Source of the DNA: Megasphaera sp.
GTDB lineage: Bacteria; Bacillota; Negativicutes; Veillonellales; Megasphaeraceae
Reading direction: 5' to 3'
Assembly (NCBI GenBank): GCA_022486585.1
Contig: JAKVKI010000021.1
Coordinates: forward strand, 1 to 33,145
DNA: 33,145 bases
Below are positions 1 to 7,912 of this stretch, one piece after another (the first letter of the stretch is position 1; each line of letters begins with the position of its first letter). The notes beneath the pieces were generated by a model, which saw only the letters and a list, made by a program, of their open reading frames with translations, was not told the origin of the DNA and searched no databases. A program made the position numbers and the translations under genes.

Positions 1-68
1 CCCTCTGTCTCTCCCCTGCTCTTATGGTGTATAATAGAGTCACTACAATACATAAAGGACGTGATCAA

Positions 69-956
69 ATGATTATTGATAACGCCGGTGGATTGGTATT
101 CCGTCCGCCTAGTGAAGCCCGTAGTTTTATTTTGCGTGTGACTATCGGGTGTTCACACAATAGATGCACATTTTGCTCTATGTACAAAGATTCCAAATTC
201 CGCATGCGGTCATTGGAAGAAATCGATGGCATCATCGACCGCGGCGCCTTGGCTATGCCGTTTATCCGACGCCTATTCCTGGCTGACGGTGATGCTTTAG
301 TGCTGCCAACAGATCATTTGATTCATATTATGGAGAAATGTTATGCTTCATTTCCTCATCTAAATCGCATTGGCGCCTACGCTACACCTGCTGATTTAAT
401 CCGTAAGACGCCAGCTGAGCTGGAACGGCTCCGCAACGCCGGATTGGCCATCGTCTATATGGGCATTGAAAGTGGCGATGACGAAGTCCTGCAACACGTT
501 TGCAAGGGGACAACAGCAGCCCTCACCTTAGAAGCCGGCAAAAAGGCGCTGGCTGCAGGCATGAAATTATCTGCTATGATTCTCCTTGGTTTAGGCGGCA
601 AAAGCCGCACAAAAGAACATGCGCGCCATACTGCTGAATTAGTATCCGCTCTGAATCCAACGATGCTCAGTGCTCTATCACTTATTATTCCCCAAAACGC
701 GCCCTTATATGAAGAGGTGCAAAACGGCACTTTCTTGCCACTGACAGCGCGTGGGTTCTTGCAAGAATTAGATTCCATGCTGCGCCATATGACTATGAAA
801 AATCCCTGTATTTTCCGCAGCAATCACGTATCCAATTTATTGCCTGTTGGCGGTACACTGCCCAAAGACCGGGAGGAAATGCTGGCTGATCTAGAAGCAT
901 ATATTCCGCAAGCCGATGATATACGGCCTTTATTAAATGACACTGGCAATTTCTAA
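69..956 (+). CDS. Small radical SAM protein of unknown substrate
   Basis: The 295-residue product carries the radical SAM cluster motif CSHNRCTFC (CxxxCxxC) about 30 residues from its start, followed by a LADGDAL stretch and a GIESGDDEVL segment typical of the SAM-binding half barrel. Such proteins use a [4Fe-4S] cluster to cleave S-adenosylmethionine and start radical chemistry; nothing here names the substrate. The start at 69 is chosen because AAAGGACG lies just upstream at 54-61, whereas an in-frame ATG at 24 has no ribosome site and precedes a TATAAT-like -10 at 30-35. The protein is short, with no SPASM or B12-binding extension. The next gene follows after 68 bases on the same strand, so the two may be cotranscribed. 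Family assignment is firm, function is not. Confidence 0.85.
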   Translation: MIIDNAGGLVFRPPSEARSFILRVTIGCSHNRCTFCSMYKDSKFRMRSLEEIDGIIDRGALAMPFIRRLFLADGDALVLPTDHLIHIMEKCYASFPHLNRIGAYATPADLIRKTPAELERLRNAGLAIVYMGIESGDDEVLQHVCKGTTAALTLEAGKKALAAGMKLSAMILLGLGGKSRTKEHARHTAELVSALNPTMLSALSLIIPQNAPLYEEVQNGTFLPLTARGFLQELDSMLRHMTMKNPCIFRSNHVSNLLPVGGTLPKDREEMLADLEAYIPQADDIRPLLNDTGNF

Positions 957-1024
957 TGCTGTAATATGCTGATAGCCCCGTCTCATACCATGAGATTCTG
1001 TCCTATCACGAGGAGGTCTGCTCT

Positions 1025-1660
1025 ATGAAAAAAATAGGTCTGTTTCTCGCATTGCTTTTCTGCCTCATGACCAGTACGGTGCTGGCAGCGGATAATCCCC
1101 GTTTTGATGGCATGCGCACAGTGCTCGTCGTCAATACGACACAGCAGGGATATCCTGCTCAATATATGAAAAAACGCCTTGCCGAACCGTTCCGCGTTCC
1201 CTATTGGGACCGTGTCGAAGCGTCTTCGTCCCTATCACCTGACAATATTACCGTCGATACGCTGCGTCAATTATCAACACAATATAATGCGGATATCGTC
1301 GTCGTTCCCTTGGTCCGCACTTGGTACTGGCGCGAATACACAGCATTCTTCTGGTACGATGATGGTGAAATGTTCACTGAATGCACCTATGATTTAGCTG
1401 TATATGCCTACAACCGTCAAGATGATTCCCTGAAAAGCTACAGTTCTCGCGGCAGCAAACGAGAAGAAACATCGATTTTGAACAATCCCGATGATATTCT
1501 CTATCCGGCCATGAACCAAATCCTGGAAAAATTACCGTATAAACGGATTCCTACAGACAGAGAAGACATTGCTGATCAGTCGGCAGCTAATGTACTGCAA
1601 ACCCGCACGACCGCAGGCGGTGCCAAAATCATTACGAATACATCTCCTATGGCAATATAA
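1025..1660 (+). CDS. Secreted protein of unknown function
   Basis: I do not recognise this 211-residue protein. It begins with a clear signal peptide (two lysines, a hydrophobic core, and cleavage after VLA near residue 21), with no lipobox cysteine, so it should be exported as a soluble or envelope-associated protein. The mature part starts with a beta-strand-like segment (MRTVLVVNTT) and contains NADIVVVPLVRTWYW and a Trp/Tyr-rich centre, which suggests a small alpha/beta fold. A strong AGGAGGT lies at 1011-1017, eight bases before the ATG. The stop codon is three bases before the -35 of the next promoter, so transcription of the metQ unit starts anew. The coding call is secure. Confidence 0.8.
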   Translation: MKKIGLFLALLFCLMTSTVLAADNPRFDGMRTVLVVNTTQQGYPAQYMKKRLAEPFRVPYWDRVEASSSLSPDNITVDTLRQLSTQYNADIVVVPLVRTWYWREYTAFFWYDDGEMFTECTYDLAVYAYNRQDDSLKSYSSRGSKREETSILNNPDDILYPAMNQILEKLPYKRIPTDREDIADQSAANVLQTRTTAGGAKIITNTSPMAI

Positions 1661-1662
1661 AT

Positions 1663-1691
1663 TTGACATCCCTATCTATGTATGCTAAACT
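1663..1691 (+). promoter_or_regulatory. Promoter of the SAM-riboswitch metQ operon
   Basis: A perfect -35 TTGACA at 1663-1668 is followed by a 17-base spacer and an extended -10 (TGC then TAAACT, 1683-1691). A TATAAT at 1695-1700 could serve as an alternative -10. Either start point leaves the riboswitch intact on the transcript. Confidence 0.7.
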
Positions 1692-1713
1692 ACGTATAAT
1701 AATTTTATATTGA

Positions 1714-1812
1714 TATCATCCAGAGCGGTAGAGGGACTGGCCCTATGAAACCGCGGCAACCATCTGTATAGAAAAGGTGCCAATTCCAGCGGATTCATTT
1801 CGAAAGATGATA
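1714..1812 (+). promoter_or_regulatory. SAM-I riboswitch (S-box)
   Basis: The segment has the S-box layout. The P1 arms TATCATC (1714-1720) and GATGATA (1806-1812) pair. The conserved AGAGCGGTAGAGGGA, CCCTATGAAACCGCGGCAACC-type core and AAGGTGCCAATTCC follow in the expected order. S-boxes bind S-adenosylmethionine and shut down methionine genes when it is plentiful. A terminator hairpin follows directly, and metQ is the first gene downstream, which matches the expected job. Confidence 0.95.
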
Positions 1813-1824
1813 GATTACGATATC

Positions 1825-1855
1825 AATCTTCGTCTTTTAAGGCGGAGATTTTTTT
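1825..1855 (+). terminator. Regulated terminator of the SAM riboswitch
   Basis: AATCTTCGTC (1825-1834) pairs with GGCGGAGATT (1841-1850) through a 10-base stem with two G-U pairs, followed by a T run to 1855. Its 5' arm lies next to the P1 3' strand, so formation of P1 with SAM bound would leave this terminator free to form. Confidence 0.88.
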
Positions 1856-1885
1856 ATGCTTTTTTATGTAAAGGAGAGAAAAATA

Positions 1886-2713
1886 ATGAAGTTGAAAAAA
1901 TTAATTGCTATTGCCCTAACAGTTGTCGCTGCTACAGCTATCCTTACTGGCTGCGGTTCCCAAAACACAGGAACAACACAATCACAAGAAAAGAAAGAAA
2001 TTACTGTAGGTGTCACGCCTGGCGCCAGTGAAGAAATCATGGATACGGTCGTCAAAGAAGCTGCAAAAGATGGCTTAACCGTACATGTAAAGAGTTTTTC
2101 AGACTATGTTACACCAGACCAAGCGCTGGCCAGTGGTGATATTGATCTAAATGCATTCCAACACGGTCCTTTCCTGGACGCATTCAATGCTAAGAACGGC
2201 ACCAAATTGATCAGCATTGGCAAAACATACTTAGCCCCGCTCGGCCTCTATTCTCATAAATATAAAAGCGTATCTGATATACCAGACGGTGCAAAAATAG
2301 CTATTCCAAACGACCCTTCCAACGGCGGACGGGCATTAATCCTCTTGGCAAAACAAGGGTGGATCAAATTAGATGAAAGCAAGGAAGCTACAAAAGTAAC
2401 GGTACAAGATATCAAAGAAAATCCGAAACACTTAGATATCATTGAATTAGAAGCTGCCCAATTGCCCCGCAGTCTGGATGATACAGATGCTTCAGTCATC
2501 AATGCCGGCTATGCTATTTCTGCTGGCCTGAATTCTGAAAAGGATGCCATTGCCAGAGAAGATGATACCAGCCCTTATGTCAATATCATCGCTGCCCGTG
2601 AAGACGATAAAGATAATGCTGCTTATCAAAAATTCGTCAAAGCTTTCCAATCTGATGCAGTAAAACAGTTTATTCAAACTAATTATTCCGGTGAATTAGT
2701 TCCGGAATGGTAA
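1886..2713 (+). CDS. metQ: Methionine-binding lipoprotein MetQ (NlpA family)
   Basis: The 275-residue protein is the substrate-binding part of a D/L-methionine ABC importer. It begins with a lipoprotein signal ending in the lipobox LTGC, so the mature protein is anchored by its cysteine on the outer face of the cytoplasmic membrane. NlpA-family landmarks follow: ITVGVTPGASEEIMD, DLNAFQHGPFLDAF, TYLAPLGLYS, IPNDPSNGGRALILL and DASVINAGYAISAGL. The start at 1886 has AAGGAGAG 8 bases upstream; an in-frame ATG at 1856 lies in the terminator tail and is rejected. The SAM riboswitch just upstream supports methionine as the ligand. The metN ATPase and metI permease genes are not adjacent, and the next gene is a peptidase, so MetQ must work with a transporter encoded elsewhere. 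Confidence 0.93.
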   Translation: MKLKKLIAIALTVVAATAILTGCGSQNTGTTQSQEKKEITVGVTPGASEEIMDTVVKEAAKDGLTVHVKSFSDYVTPDQALASGDIDLNAFQHGPFLDAFNAKNGTKLISIGKTYLAPLGLYSHKYKSVSDIPDGAKIAIPNDPSNGGRALILLAKQGWIKLDESKEATKVTVQDIKENPKHLDIIELEAAQLPRSLDDTDASVINAGYAISAGLNSEKDAIAREDDTSPYVNIIAAREDDKDNAAYQKFVKAFQSDAVKQFIQTNYSGELVPEW

Positions 2714-2727
2714 TAGAGGTGTCCCTT

Positions 2728-4053
2728 ATGTCCGATCAAGAAACAATCACGGCTCATTTACAAGCACTGATCCGTTGCCAAACTGTCTCTCATGAAGATG
2801 GCAAAAAAACGGATTGGTCACAATTCAAAAAGCTGCATCAGTATATCAAAGATTTTTACCCAGTAGTACACACCGAATTTTCAATAACAGAAATCGGTGA
2901 AGCAGGATTACAGTTTTGTTGGAAAGCTCCCCATCCTCGCAAAGCTCCCCTGATGCTCATGTCACATCAGGATGTCGTAGAAACGGGAGACCTGTCACAA
3001 TGGCAGCATTCCCCGTTTTCTGCTGACCTTGAAGACGGCATCATTTGGGGACGTGGCACGACAGACTGCAAACACTTGCTCACAGCCGAATTAGAAGCCG
3101 TTGAAGCATTATTCTCAACGGGTTGGCGTCCTGATTATGACCTGTACCTTTCCTTAGGCTTCGGTGAAGAGATTTATCGTTCTGACGGCCCAGATGGTGC
3201 CCGCCTTTTATGCCAAAATTTACAAAAACAAGGCATCCAAATCGGCTGCATTTTTGATGAAGGCGGTTCTATCGTACCGAATGATACAGGAAAACTCATC
3301 GCCCATATCGGCTTAGGTGAAAAAGCCTGTGTCAATTTTGAACTTTATAAAGATTGTGCCGGCGGTCATTCCAGTAAACCCGGAGCAGGCACGGCCCTCG
3401 GAGCCGTAGCCAAAGCGATCGTAGCCATTGAAAGTCATCCGTATCCATATCGCCTGACGCCCTTAGCTAAAGCACAGATTGAAGCTACGGCTGCTGTATC
3501 CTCCGGTACACGCCAAGTGATTTTCAGTCATCCTGAAGAACATTGGGAAGACCTGTGCCAAATCGCAAAAAAAGAACCTGCACTCGACGCAATGCTGCAC
3601 ACGACCTTTGCTTTTACTATGGCTGCGGCCAGCACACAGCCAAATGTCATGCCTTCCCACGTCTCCGTTGGTATGAGCTGCCGCATCCTTCAAGGTGATA
3701 CCATAGAATCGGTCACGCAATATTTGAAGCAATTTCTCCCAGACGGCGTAAACATCCGTCATATTTCAGGTGAAGACCCTATGCCTGCTTCCACTCCGGA
3801 TAGCGACGATTACCATACCATCGAAACGGTGCTCCGCCAACAGTATGGGGCTGACCTTGTTACTGTACCTTTTCTTATGTTAGGTGCAACAGATACACAT
3901 TACTACGCACCGATTGCCCACAACGTCTTCCGCTTCGACGGCTATTGCAAAGATAATCGGTGGGGTGACGCTCATCAAATCAATGAACGGATTCCAGCCG
4001 ACACACTGGTACCAGCGTGTACCTTCTTCAAAACATTTTTACAACAGTACTGA
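2728..4053 (+). CDS. M20 family metallopeptidase (PM20D1/carboxypeptidase S-like)
   Basis: The 441-residue protein has the full M20 dizinc layout: LMSHQDVV (metal His and Asp), WGRGTTDCKH (bridging Asp), GFGEEIYRSDG (catalytic Glu pair), IFDEGGS (metal acid) and a C-terminal GATDTHYY with the last metal His. The spacing resembles the carboxypeptidase S/PM20D1 branch, which cleaves dipeptides or N-acyl amino acids. No signal peptide is seen, so it is probably cytoplasmic. It starts 14 bases after metQ with GAGGTG at 2716-2721; an in-frame ATG overlapping the metQ end is less likely. Because it lies between the SAM riboswitch and a strong terminator with metQ as its only partner, a role in freeing methionine from a peptide or acyl derivative is a reasonable inference, not shown. 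Confidence 0.85.
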   Translation: MSDQETITAHLQALIRCQTVSHEDGKKTDWSQFKKLHQYIKDFYPVVHTEFSITEIGEAGLQFCWKAPHPRKAPLMLMSHQDVVETGDLSQWQHSPFSADLEDGIIWGRGTTDCKHLLTAELEAVEALFSTGWRPDYDLYLSLGFGEEIYRSDGPDGARLLCQNLQKQGIQIGCIFDEGGSIVPNDTGKLIAHIGLGEKACVNFELYKDCAGGHSSKPGAGTALGAVAKAIVAIESHPYPYRLTPLAKAQIEATAAVSSGTRQVIFSHPEEHWEDLCQIAKKEPALDAMLHTTFAFTMAAASTQPNVMPSHVSVGMSCRILQGDTIESVTQYLKQFLPDGVNIRHISGEDPMPASTPDSDDYHTIETVLRQQYGADLVTVPFLMLGATDTHYYAPIAHNVFRFDGYCKDNRWGDAHQINERIPADTLVPACTFFKTFLQQY

Positions 4054-4065
4054 TCCGTATATAGC

Positions 4066-4110
4066 AAAAAGGTACCTAAGCCTGTCCATACAGGATTAGG
4101 TACCTTTTTA
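4066..4110. terminator. Bidirectional terminator between convergent units
   Basis: AAAAAGGTACCTAA and TTAGGTACCTTTTT form a long stem, extended by CCTG/CAGG around a short loop, with A and T runs at both ends. It can stop the metQ operon on the + strand and the BASS transporter unit on the - strand. Confidence 0.93.
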
Positions 4111-4152
4111 TTTGCTGAAATAAAATATGATCAACGGAATATCTATCCTATC

Positions 4153-5160
4153 TTAGTGTGCCGTCGTCGGCGCGGTTTCTACTGACTGCACTTCTTCTTC
4201 ATACGCCGGATCAAACCGTTTATTGAGGAAGTTCACATAGAGATAGGCTAACATTGCCCCGGAAATATTATGCCATGCACTGAAGATAGCACCGGGAACA
4301 CCAGCCATCGGCAGTGCAGCAAAATGTGTCTTTGCAAGACCTGTCGCAAGTGCTGAGTTCTGCATACCTACTTCGATAGACAAGGCCACCATCTTTTTCC
4401 AGCTCATACCAAGGAAATGTCCAATCGTAAATCCAAGAGCATACCCAAGGCAGTTGTGGAGAATGACAACGAGGATAATAATACCGGAACTAGTCAGAAT
4501 AGCATCACGACTGGCACCGATAACACCAGCGATAATAAGGGAAATAGCAATCGAAGATACGGCCGGCAAATAGTCTGTCGCTGTAGCTGCTAATTTTGGC
4601 AGGAATTGCTTCACAATCAGTCCTAAGGCAATCGGGAAAATAACGATTTGCAAAATAGAAATAAACATGCCAATAGGATCAAAGGTAACACGCTGTCCAA
4701 TGAGGAGAAACGTCAGGAGCGGTGTCATTATCGGTGAAATAACAGTAGATACTGCGGTCATGGCCACAGACAGCGCCAAGTCGCCTTTACTCATAAATGT
4801 AATGACATTCGATGACGTACCACCAGGGCAGGTACCAACAAGGATGACCCCGACTGCCAATGCCGGATCCAGTTGAAACGCCTGACACAGGCCCCAAGCC
4901 AGGAACGGCATGACGATATACTGGGCACAAGCACCGCAGCATACATCCTTCGGTCGTTTCAATACGACGGCAAAATCATGCAGACTAAGTGTCGTACCCA
5001 TACCAAACATAACGACGCCTAACAAAAGGCTCAGAAGCGAAATACCTCCGACTTTTCCCAACACCCATTTGAAGCTGTCCGGTGTCGTCATTCCTAACAC
5101 AAGAAATATAATAGCAATAATTCCAAAATATTTACCAATCATAGCACAAATCTTTTTCAT
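4153..5160 (-). CDS. BASS-family (bile acid:sodium symporter type) transporter
   Basis: The 335-residue protein is almost wholly hydrophobic, with about nine or ten predicted membrane segments. It carries the family landmarks VGTCPGGTSSNVIT, a crossover helix with EVGMQNSALA, and GAIFSAWHN near the end. BASS proteins are sodium-coupled importers of organic anions; bacterial and plastid relatives move 2-keto acids, pantothenate precursors and similar acids rather than bile salts. It lies 82 bases downstream of ilvD on the same strand with no clear terminator between, so it may be read from the ilvD promoter under T-box control. That context favours a keto acid or pantoate-type substrate, but the sequence alone does not decide. 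A GGAAGG ribosome site lies 12-13 bases from the ATG, rather far. Confidence 0.85.
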   Translation of the reverse strand: MKKICAMIGKYFGIIAIIFLVLGMTTPDSFKWVLGKVGGISLLSLLLGVVMFGMGTTLSLHDFAVVLKRPKDVCCGACAQYIVMPFLAWGLCQAFQLDPALAVGVILVGTCPGGTSSNVITFMSKGDLALSVAMTAVSTVISPIMTPLLTFLLIGQRVTFDPIGMFISILQIVIFPIALGLIVKQFLPKLAATATDYLPAVSSIAISLIIAGVIGASRDAILTSSGIIILVVILHNCLGYALGFTIGHFLGMSWKKMVALSIEVGMQNSALATGLAKTHFAALPMAGVPGAIFSAWHNISGAMLAYLYVNFLNKRFDPAYEEEVQSVETAPTTAH

Positions 5161-5192
5161 TACGTATTACGACCTTCCATTCTATACTTTTT

Positions 5193-5220
5193 GAGGGGCC
5201 GCCCTATGAGCCAGCCCCTC
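5193..5220 (-). repeat. Intercistronic hairpin between ilvD and the transporter gene
   Basis: GAGGGGC and GCCCCTC form a 7-base G/C stem around a 14-base loop. Neither strand has a T run after it, so it is not a standard terminator. It may stabilise or process the message, or reduce readthrough into the transporter gene. Confidence 0.5.
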
Positions 5221-5242
5221 GTATCATTCATTCGCTACTGCG

Positions 5243-6898
5243 TTATTTCAAAACAGCGCCAGTGTTGGCTGATGTCACTAACCGGGCATACCGTGACAAG
5301 TAACCGGTTTTGACCTTTGGTTCTGGTCGTGTCCAAGCGGCTTTCCGTTTAGCTAATTCTTCATCAGATACTTCCAGTTCGAGCTTGCGGCCAGGAATAT
5401 CAATGGTAATGGTATCGCCATCATGAATGAAGGCAATGGGACCGCCTTCCATGGCTTCCGGTGAAATGTGACCGATGCAGGCACCACGGCTGGCACCACT
5501 GAAACGACCGTCAGTCAAAAGCGCTACTTTGAGGCCCATACCAGTAATAACAGCTGTCGGATTGAGCATTTCACGCATACCCGGGCCGCCTTTCGGTCCT
5601 TCATAGCGAATGACCACGACGTGGCCTTCCTTGATTTGGCCATTCATGATCGCATCGATGGCATCTTCTTCGGAATCATAACATTTCGCCGTGCCCTTAT
5701 ATTTCAGCAGATCCGGTTCGACAGCACTTTCTTTGATGACTGAACCGTCAGGCGCGAGATTTCCTTTCAAGATAGCGATGCCGCCCTTATGCATATATGC
5801 GTCTTCAACAGAATGAATGACATCACTCCGTTCGATAACGGCATCTTTGATGCGATCCTGTACCGTACCAGTAACGGTCTGGGCTTCTGTATGGATAATG
5901 CCAAGCTTCGTTAATTCCTTCATGACGGCACAAATGCCGCCAGCTTCGTTCAGATCCTGCATGTGATACGAACCACCAGGACTCATTTTACAGATATAGG
6001 CAGCTTTGCTGCTAATTTCGTCGAATTCTTCCAACGGCAATTCGATTCCTGCTTCATGAGCGATTGCCGGCAAATGGAGCACTGTATTCGTAGAACCGCC
6101 GATCGCCATATCAACAGCAATTGCATTTTCAAAGGACTGCCGTGTCATGATATCACGCGGTTTAATATCCCGTTTGACCAAATCCATTACAACGGCGCCG
6201 GCTTTTTTAGCCAAAATGCGTCGTGCCCCTGTATACGCTGCCGGGATTGTGCCATTGCCGGGAAGCCCCATACCGAGCACTTCCGTCATACAGTTCATCG
6301 TATTGGCAGTAAACAAACCGGAACAGGAGCCGCAGCCCGGGCAGGCTTTGCATTCTTCCAATTCATGCATCGTTTCTTCGGTCATTTGCCCCGATTCTAC
6401 TTTGCCTGCAGCTTCAAACATGGTACTGACACTAATATCTTTACCATGATAGCGACCAGCCAGCATAGGACCGCCGCTGACGACGACTGTCGGAATATTG
6501 ACCCGGCCCGCTGCCATGAGCATGCCCGGTACGATTTTATCGCAGTTCGGGATCATGACCAAGCCATCGAACGCATGGGCATTCGCCATGGCTTCGATAG
6601 AATCACAAATGAGTTCACGACTGGCCAGGGGATATTTCATGCCGTTGTGCCCCATAGCAATACCATCGCAAATACCAATAGCCGGGAATTCTATAGGCGT
6701 ACCACCAGCTGCGGCGACGCCGAGTTTAACGGCCTGGGCGATTTCACGAAGGTGGATATGACCGGGAATGATTTCGTTAAAGGCGTTGACAACGCCGATC
6801 AAGGGTCTTTCTAATTCTTCATCCGTATATCCCATAGCATGGAATAATGTACGATGAGCCGTACGGGTAATACCTTTTTTTACAACATCACTGCGCAT
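5243..6898 (-). CDS. ilvD: Dihydroxy-acid dehydratase
   Basis: IlvD removes water from 2,3-dihydroxy-isovalerate or -methylvalerate to give the 2-keto acids of valine and isoleucine synthesis, in the cytoplasm, using an iron-sulfur cluster. The 551 residues match the usual family length. Visible landmarks are [12 protein letters not shown] (Cys119), [18 protein letters not shown] (around 186-203) and [19 protein letters not shown] near the C-terminus. The segment after the first strand reads [10 protein letters not shown], with no PCN-type cysteine, as in the E. coli enzyme. GGGAGA lies just before the ATG at 6898. The gene is transcribed from its own promoter through a T-box leader, separately from ilvCBN, and the BASS transporter follows it. 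Confidence 0.97.
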   Translation of the reverse strand: MRSDVVKKGITRTAHRTLFHAMGYTDEELERPLIGVVNAFNEIIPGHIHLREIAQAVKLGVAAAGGTPIEFPAIGICDGIAMGHNGMKYPLASRELICDSIEAMANAHAFDGLVMIPNCDKIVPGMLMAAGRVNIPTVVVSGGPMLAGRYHGKDISVSTMFEAAGKVESGQMTEETMHELEECKACPGCGSCSGLFTANTMNCMTEVLGMGLPGNGTIPAAYTGARRILAKKAGAVVMDLVKRDIKPRDIMTRQSFENAIAVDMAIGGSTNTVLHLPAIAHEAGIELPLEEFDEISSKAAYICKMSPGGSYHMQDLNEAGGICAVMKELTKLGIIHTEAQTVTGTVQDRIKDAVIERSDVIHSVEDAYMHKGGIAILKGNLAPDGSVIKESAVEPDLLKYKGTAKCYDSEEDAIDAIMNGQIKEGHVVVIRYEGPKGGPGMREMLNPTAVITGMGLKVALLTDGRFSGASRGACIGHISPEAMEGGPIAFIHDGDTITIDIPGRKLELEVSDEELAKRKAAWTRPEPKVKTGYLSRYARLVTSANTGAVLK

Positions 6899-6966
6899 AG
6901 TAAATCTCCCTTTCTGTGTACCTGCTTAGACTATGATCCGTTAATAGATGGTCAGACTGCTGCAAT

Positions 6967-7001
6967 AAAAAAACTCCGCCCCTCGAAGCTGAGGGACGGA
7001 G
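6967..7001 (-). terminator. Terminator of the ilvD T-box leader
   Basis: On the - strand an 11-base stem (CTCCGTCCCTC with GAGGGGCGGAG, one G-U pair) with a 6-base loop is followed by seven T. It competes with the T-box antiterminator just upstream and sets whether ilvD is read. Confidence 0.94.
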
Positions 7002-7250
7002 ATAATTCCGCGATACCACCCTGATTCCTGACGCATCACTGCCATCAGGCACTCTACAACGTACTAACATACGCGTTTCCTGTAACGGGGAAATACCGTC
7101 AGCACCTAATATATTTCAGCGCTGCTCTTTGGGGAGGAGCTTCATTCAGCTGTACGTACCGGCTCGCACCAAGCGCCGGCTCTCTGGAACAGTACAAACA
7201 AACTACTTTCTCCCGTCGTTAGATTTATGGTTATGGCTTTTAAAAAGCTT
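6967..7250 (-). promoter_or_regulatory. T-box leader of ilvD, apparent Leu (CUC) specifier
   Basis: The leader has Stem I features (GGGAGAAAGTAG with an AGTA internal-loop motif, CAGAGAGCC, GGTGCGAG), the antiterminator core AGGGTGGTATCGCGG at about 7007-7022, and a terminator. TGGT in the core would pair with the tRNA ACCA end, fitting tRNAs with discriminator A. The specifier loop reads TGAAG-CTC-CTCCCC, placing CTC at 7137-7139, a leucine codon. Uncharged tRNA-Leu would therefore allow reading of ilvD. It is a near copy of the leader before ilvC. The specifier frame is inferred from alignment of the two leaders. Confidence 0.92.
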
Positions 7251-7256
7251 GTCCAT

Positions 7257-7285
7257 ATTTTACGCAATCCCAGGCAACTTGTCAA
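7257..7285 (-). promoter_or_regulatory. Promoter of ilvD
   Basis: A perfect TTGACA (7280-7285) and TAAAAT (7257-7262) are separated by 17 bases, giving a start near 7250, just ahead of the T-box Stem I. Confidence 0.85.
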
Positions 7286-7318
7286 TACAAAATATTATTT
7301 TTTAAAATTAATTTATTA

Positions 7319-7333
7319 GTTAAACGTTAAAAC
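7319..7333. promoter_or_regulatory. Candidate activator site upstream of the ilvD promoter
   Basis: On the - strand the sequence reads TTTTAACGTTTAAC, centred on CG at 7325/7326. Exactly 35 bases separate the shared core (ending ACGTTTA) from the -35, the same as at the ilvC promoter. It resembles LacI/CcpA-type sites (central CG, A/T arms) but does not fully match the cre consensus. Confidence 0.5.
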
Positions 7334-7408
7334 AGGTGAGTTTAACATTAATTATTTAAGAAAGCTCTATCGTTCGCTATATTTCAATGTGACCTGTTAC
7401 GACAACTG

Positions 7409-7912
7409 CTACATTTCCTTTACTGGCACGACACCACGAGACAGGGATATCTGACCGGTCCGGGCGATTTCAATGATCTCATAATCTTTTAACATATCCA
7501 GCAAGGCTTCAATATGATCTTCTCCGCCGACAAGACGGAAAATCAGGGAGCTGCGCTGGACATCGACGATTTTTGCATGGAACAAGCTGCCAATATTAGT
7601 CAGTTCGGCCCGTAAGGTTGCATCTTCGCATTTCACCTTGATCATCGCCAGTTCGTAGCTGACAAACGGTGTTTCGTCAAGGGTGACGACTTTGATGACA
7701 TCGATGAGCTTCGCTAATTGGTTCACAGCCTGATCTAGTTCCCAACGGTTCTCCACAGAAACGACGATGTTAATACGGGTCACATCTTTTTCTTCTGTAT
7801 ACCCGGCATTGATGCATTCAATATTAATAGCCCGGCGGCTGATCAGACCGGCTACATGTGTCAGGACACCTGGTTTATTATCTGCCAGGATGGCTAAATG
7901 TTGTCTCATCAT
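7409..7912 (-). CDS. ilvN: Acetolactate synthase small (regulatory) subunit
   Basis: IlvN binds the catalytic subunit IlvB and carries feedback inhibition, usually by valine. The 167 residues show an N-terminal ACT domain (HLAILADNKPGVLTHVAGLISRR, cut here as HLAILADNKPGVLTHV then AGLISRR) and the C-terminal ALS small-subunit domain (ELAMIKVKCEDATLRAEL onward). The ATG overlaps the ilvB stop in an ATGA arrangement, with AGGAGGAG upstream inside ilvB, so the two subunits are translationally coupled. This is the last gene of the ilvCBN unit; the following 160 bases on the - strand hold no clear terminator, only a widely spaced AACAGGT/ACCTGTT inverted repeat. Confidence 0.95.
   Translation of the reverse strand: MMRQHLAILADNKPGVLTHVAGLISRRAINIECINAGYTEEKDVTRINIVVSVENRWELDQAVNQLAKLIDVIKVVTLDETPFVSYELAMIKVKCEDATLRAELTNIGSLFHAKIVDVQRSSLIFRLVGGEDHIEALLDMLKDYEIIEIARTGQISLSRGVVPVKEM

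Noticed and set aside
1777-2031. 84-codon frame starting in the SAM riboswitch
   Set aside because: It runs through the aptamer and terminator and overlaps metQ out of frame; structure explains the DNA better.
2728-4053. Assignment as ArgE or DapE
   Set aside because: The motif spacing (HQDVV, GRGTTDCKH, GFGEEI) is closer to the carboxypeptidase S/PM20D1 branch, and no arginine or lysine synthesis genes are near.
5193-5220. Terminator between ilvD and the transporter
   Set aside because: The stem is good but no T run follows on either strand.
5963-6814. 283-codon open frame on the + strand
   Set aside because: It is antisense to ilvD; the conserved dehydratase explains the region.
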